A stretch of DNA of 5,516 bases from contig JARICB010000254.1 of assembly GCA_029264225.1 (NCBI GenBank), forward strand, positions 1-5,516. Reading direction: 5' to 3'. The notes below the pieces were generated by a model. It was not told the origin of the DNA and made no database searches. It saw only the letters and a program-made list of their open reading frames with translations. How positions within the stretch are numbered: position 1 is the stretch's first letter; each line of letters opens with the position of its first letter. Shown here piece by piece: positions 5,241 through 5,516 of this stretch. Origin of the DNA: Nocardioides sp. (lineage in GTDB: Bacteria; Actinomycetota; Actinomycetes; Propionibacteriales; Nocardioidaceae). The position numbers were made by a program, and so were the translations under genes.

Positions 5241-5516
5241 TCAGGTCGGCGGTCGCGAGTCGTGGTCATCGTCCTGGTCACCCCGGGCCAACTCCTCGAT
5301 GTCGCCGAGCAGCCCACGCAGTTCGGAGCGCAGGAAGTCACGGGTCGCCACCTCGCCTACCGACATCCGCAACGAGGCGACCTCACGGGCCAGGAACTCC
5401 ATGTCGGCGTGGGCGCGGGCGTTGGCGTGACGGTCCTGTTCGGCCACCACCTTGTCGCGGATCTCCTGGCGGTTCTGCGCGAGCAGGATCAGCGGAGCGG
5501 CGTAGGAGGCCTGCAG
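5241..5516 (-). CDS. DUF1003 family membrane protein, C-terminal part (cut by window edge)
   Basis: The frame is open to the last base, so only the C-terminal 91 residues are present and the start lies beyond 5516. The visible part begins LQASYAAPLILLAQNRQE, which is the end of the second membrane span and the characteristic 'APxILxxQNR' close of DUF1003 proteins. A charged coiled-coil helix follows ('AEQDRHANARAHADMEFLAR', then 'EVASLRMSVGEVATRDFLRS') and then an acidic tail. A GTG at 5450 lies in the middle of the domain and is not the start. The role of DUF1003 proteins is not established. In other actinobacteria I recall the order MgtE N-terminal-domain protein - DUF1003 - mrp - tatB, which this arrangement follows from DUF1003 onward. 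Confidence 0.85.
   Translation of the reverse strand: MQASYAAPLILLAQNRQEIRDKVVAEQDRHANARAHADMEFLAREVASLRMSVGEVATRDFLRSELRGLLGDIEELARGDQDDDHDSRPPT

Overview
The window is high-GC DNA with G/C-rich third codon positions and long open shadow frames opposite real genes. Its gene content is typical of an actinobacterium: an Rv3235-family protein, a membrane-anchored LysM protein, an actinobacterial TatB, a cysteine-poor Mrp ATPase and a DUF1003 protein. A Nocardioides-like, Propionibacteriales genome would fit, and the chemoreceptor gene suggests a motile strain. The taxonomic placement is inferred from memory of protein families, not from a search.

Layout. (1) Positions 38-1324, minus strand: a two-gene unit, a three-span membrane protein with an extracytoplasmic LysM domain followed by an Rv3235-family (DUF6459-type) protein. 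In related genomes this pair tends to lie near secA, which may lie to the left of the window. (2) Positions 1325-1427: a compact divergent intergenic region. It holds a good minus-strand promoter, a 10-bp tandem repeat over the predicted transcription start, and a perfect 10-bp palindrome. (3) Positions 1428-1961, plus strand: a conserved hypothetical protein with a helical N-terminus and what looks like two copies of a small beta-barrel. (4) Positions 1962-2154: a 193-bp gap containing a strong imperfect hairpin just before the next gene. (5) Positions 2155-3729, plus strand: a complete methyl-accepting chemotaxis protein, with no other che gene in view. (6) Positions 3738-5516, minus strand: a tight run DUF1003 (5' part cut by the window edge) - mrp - tatB, converging on the chemoreceptor with only 8 bp between stop codons.

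The left and right minus-strand groups both concern the cell envelope. One is an anchored peptidoglycan-binding protein. The other combines a Tat translocase subunit with an Mrp/ApbC ATPase of the type linked to Fe-S cluster assembly. Three gene starts were moved downstream of the longest possible frame on the basis of Shine-Dalgarno sequences, and in one case a promoter position: the Rv3235 protein to 613, the LysM protein to 1324 and the chemoreceptor to 2155. A fourth, the hypothetical at 1428, was moved by three codons. I see no RNA gene, CRISPR array, insertion sequence or phage gene. Nothing here is clearly a new system. The most interesting points are the Mrp with one cysteine, the duplicated barrel protein, the hairpin before the chemoreceptor, and the architecture of the divergent promoter.
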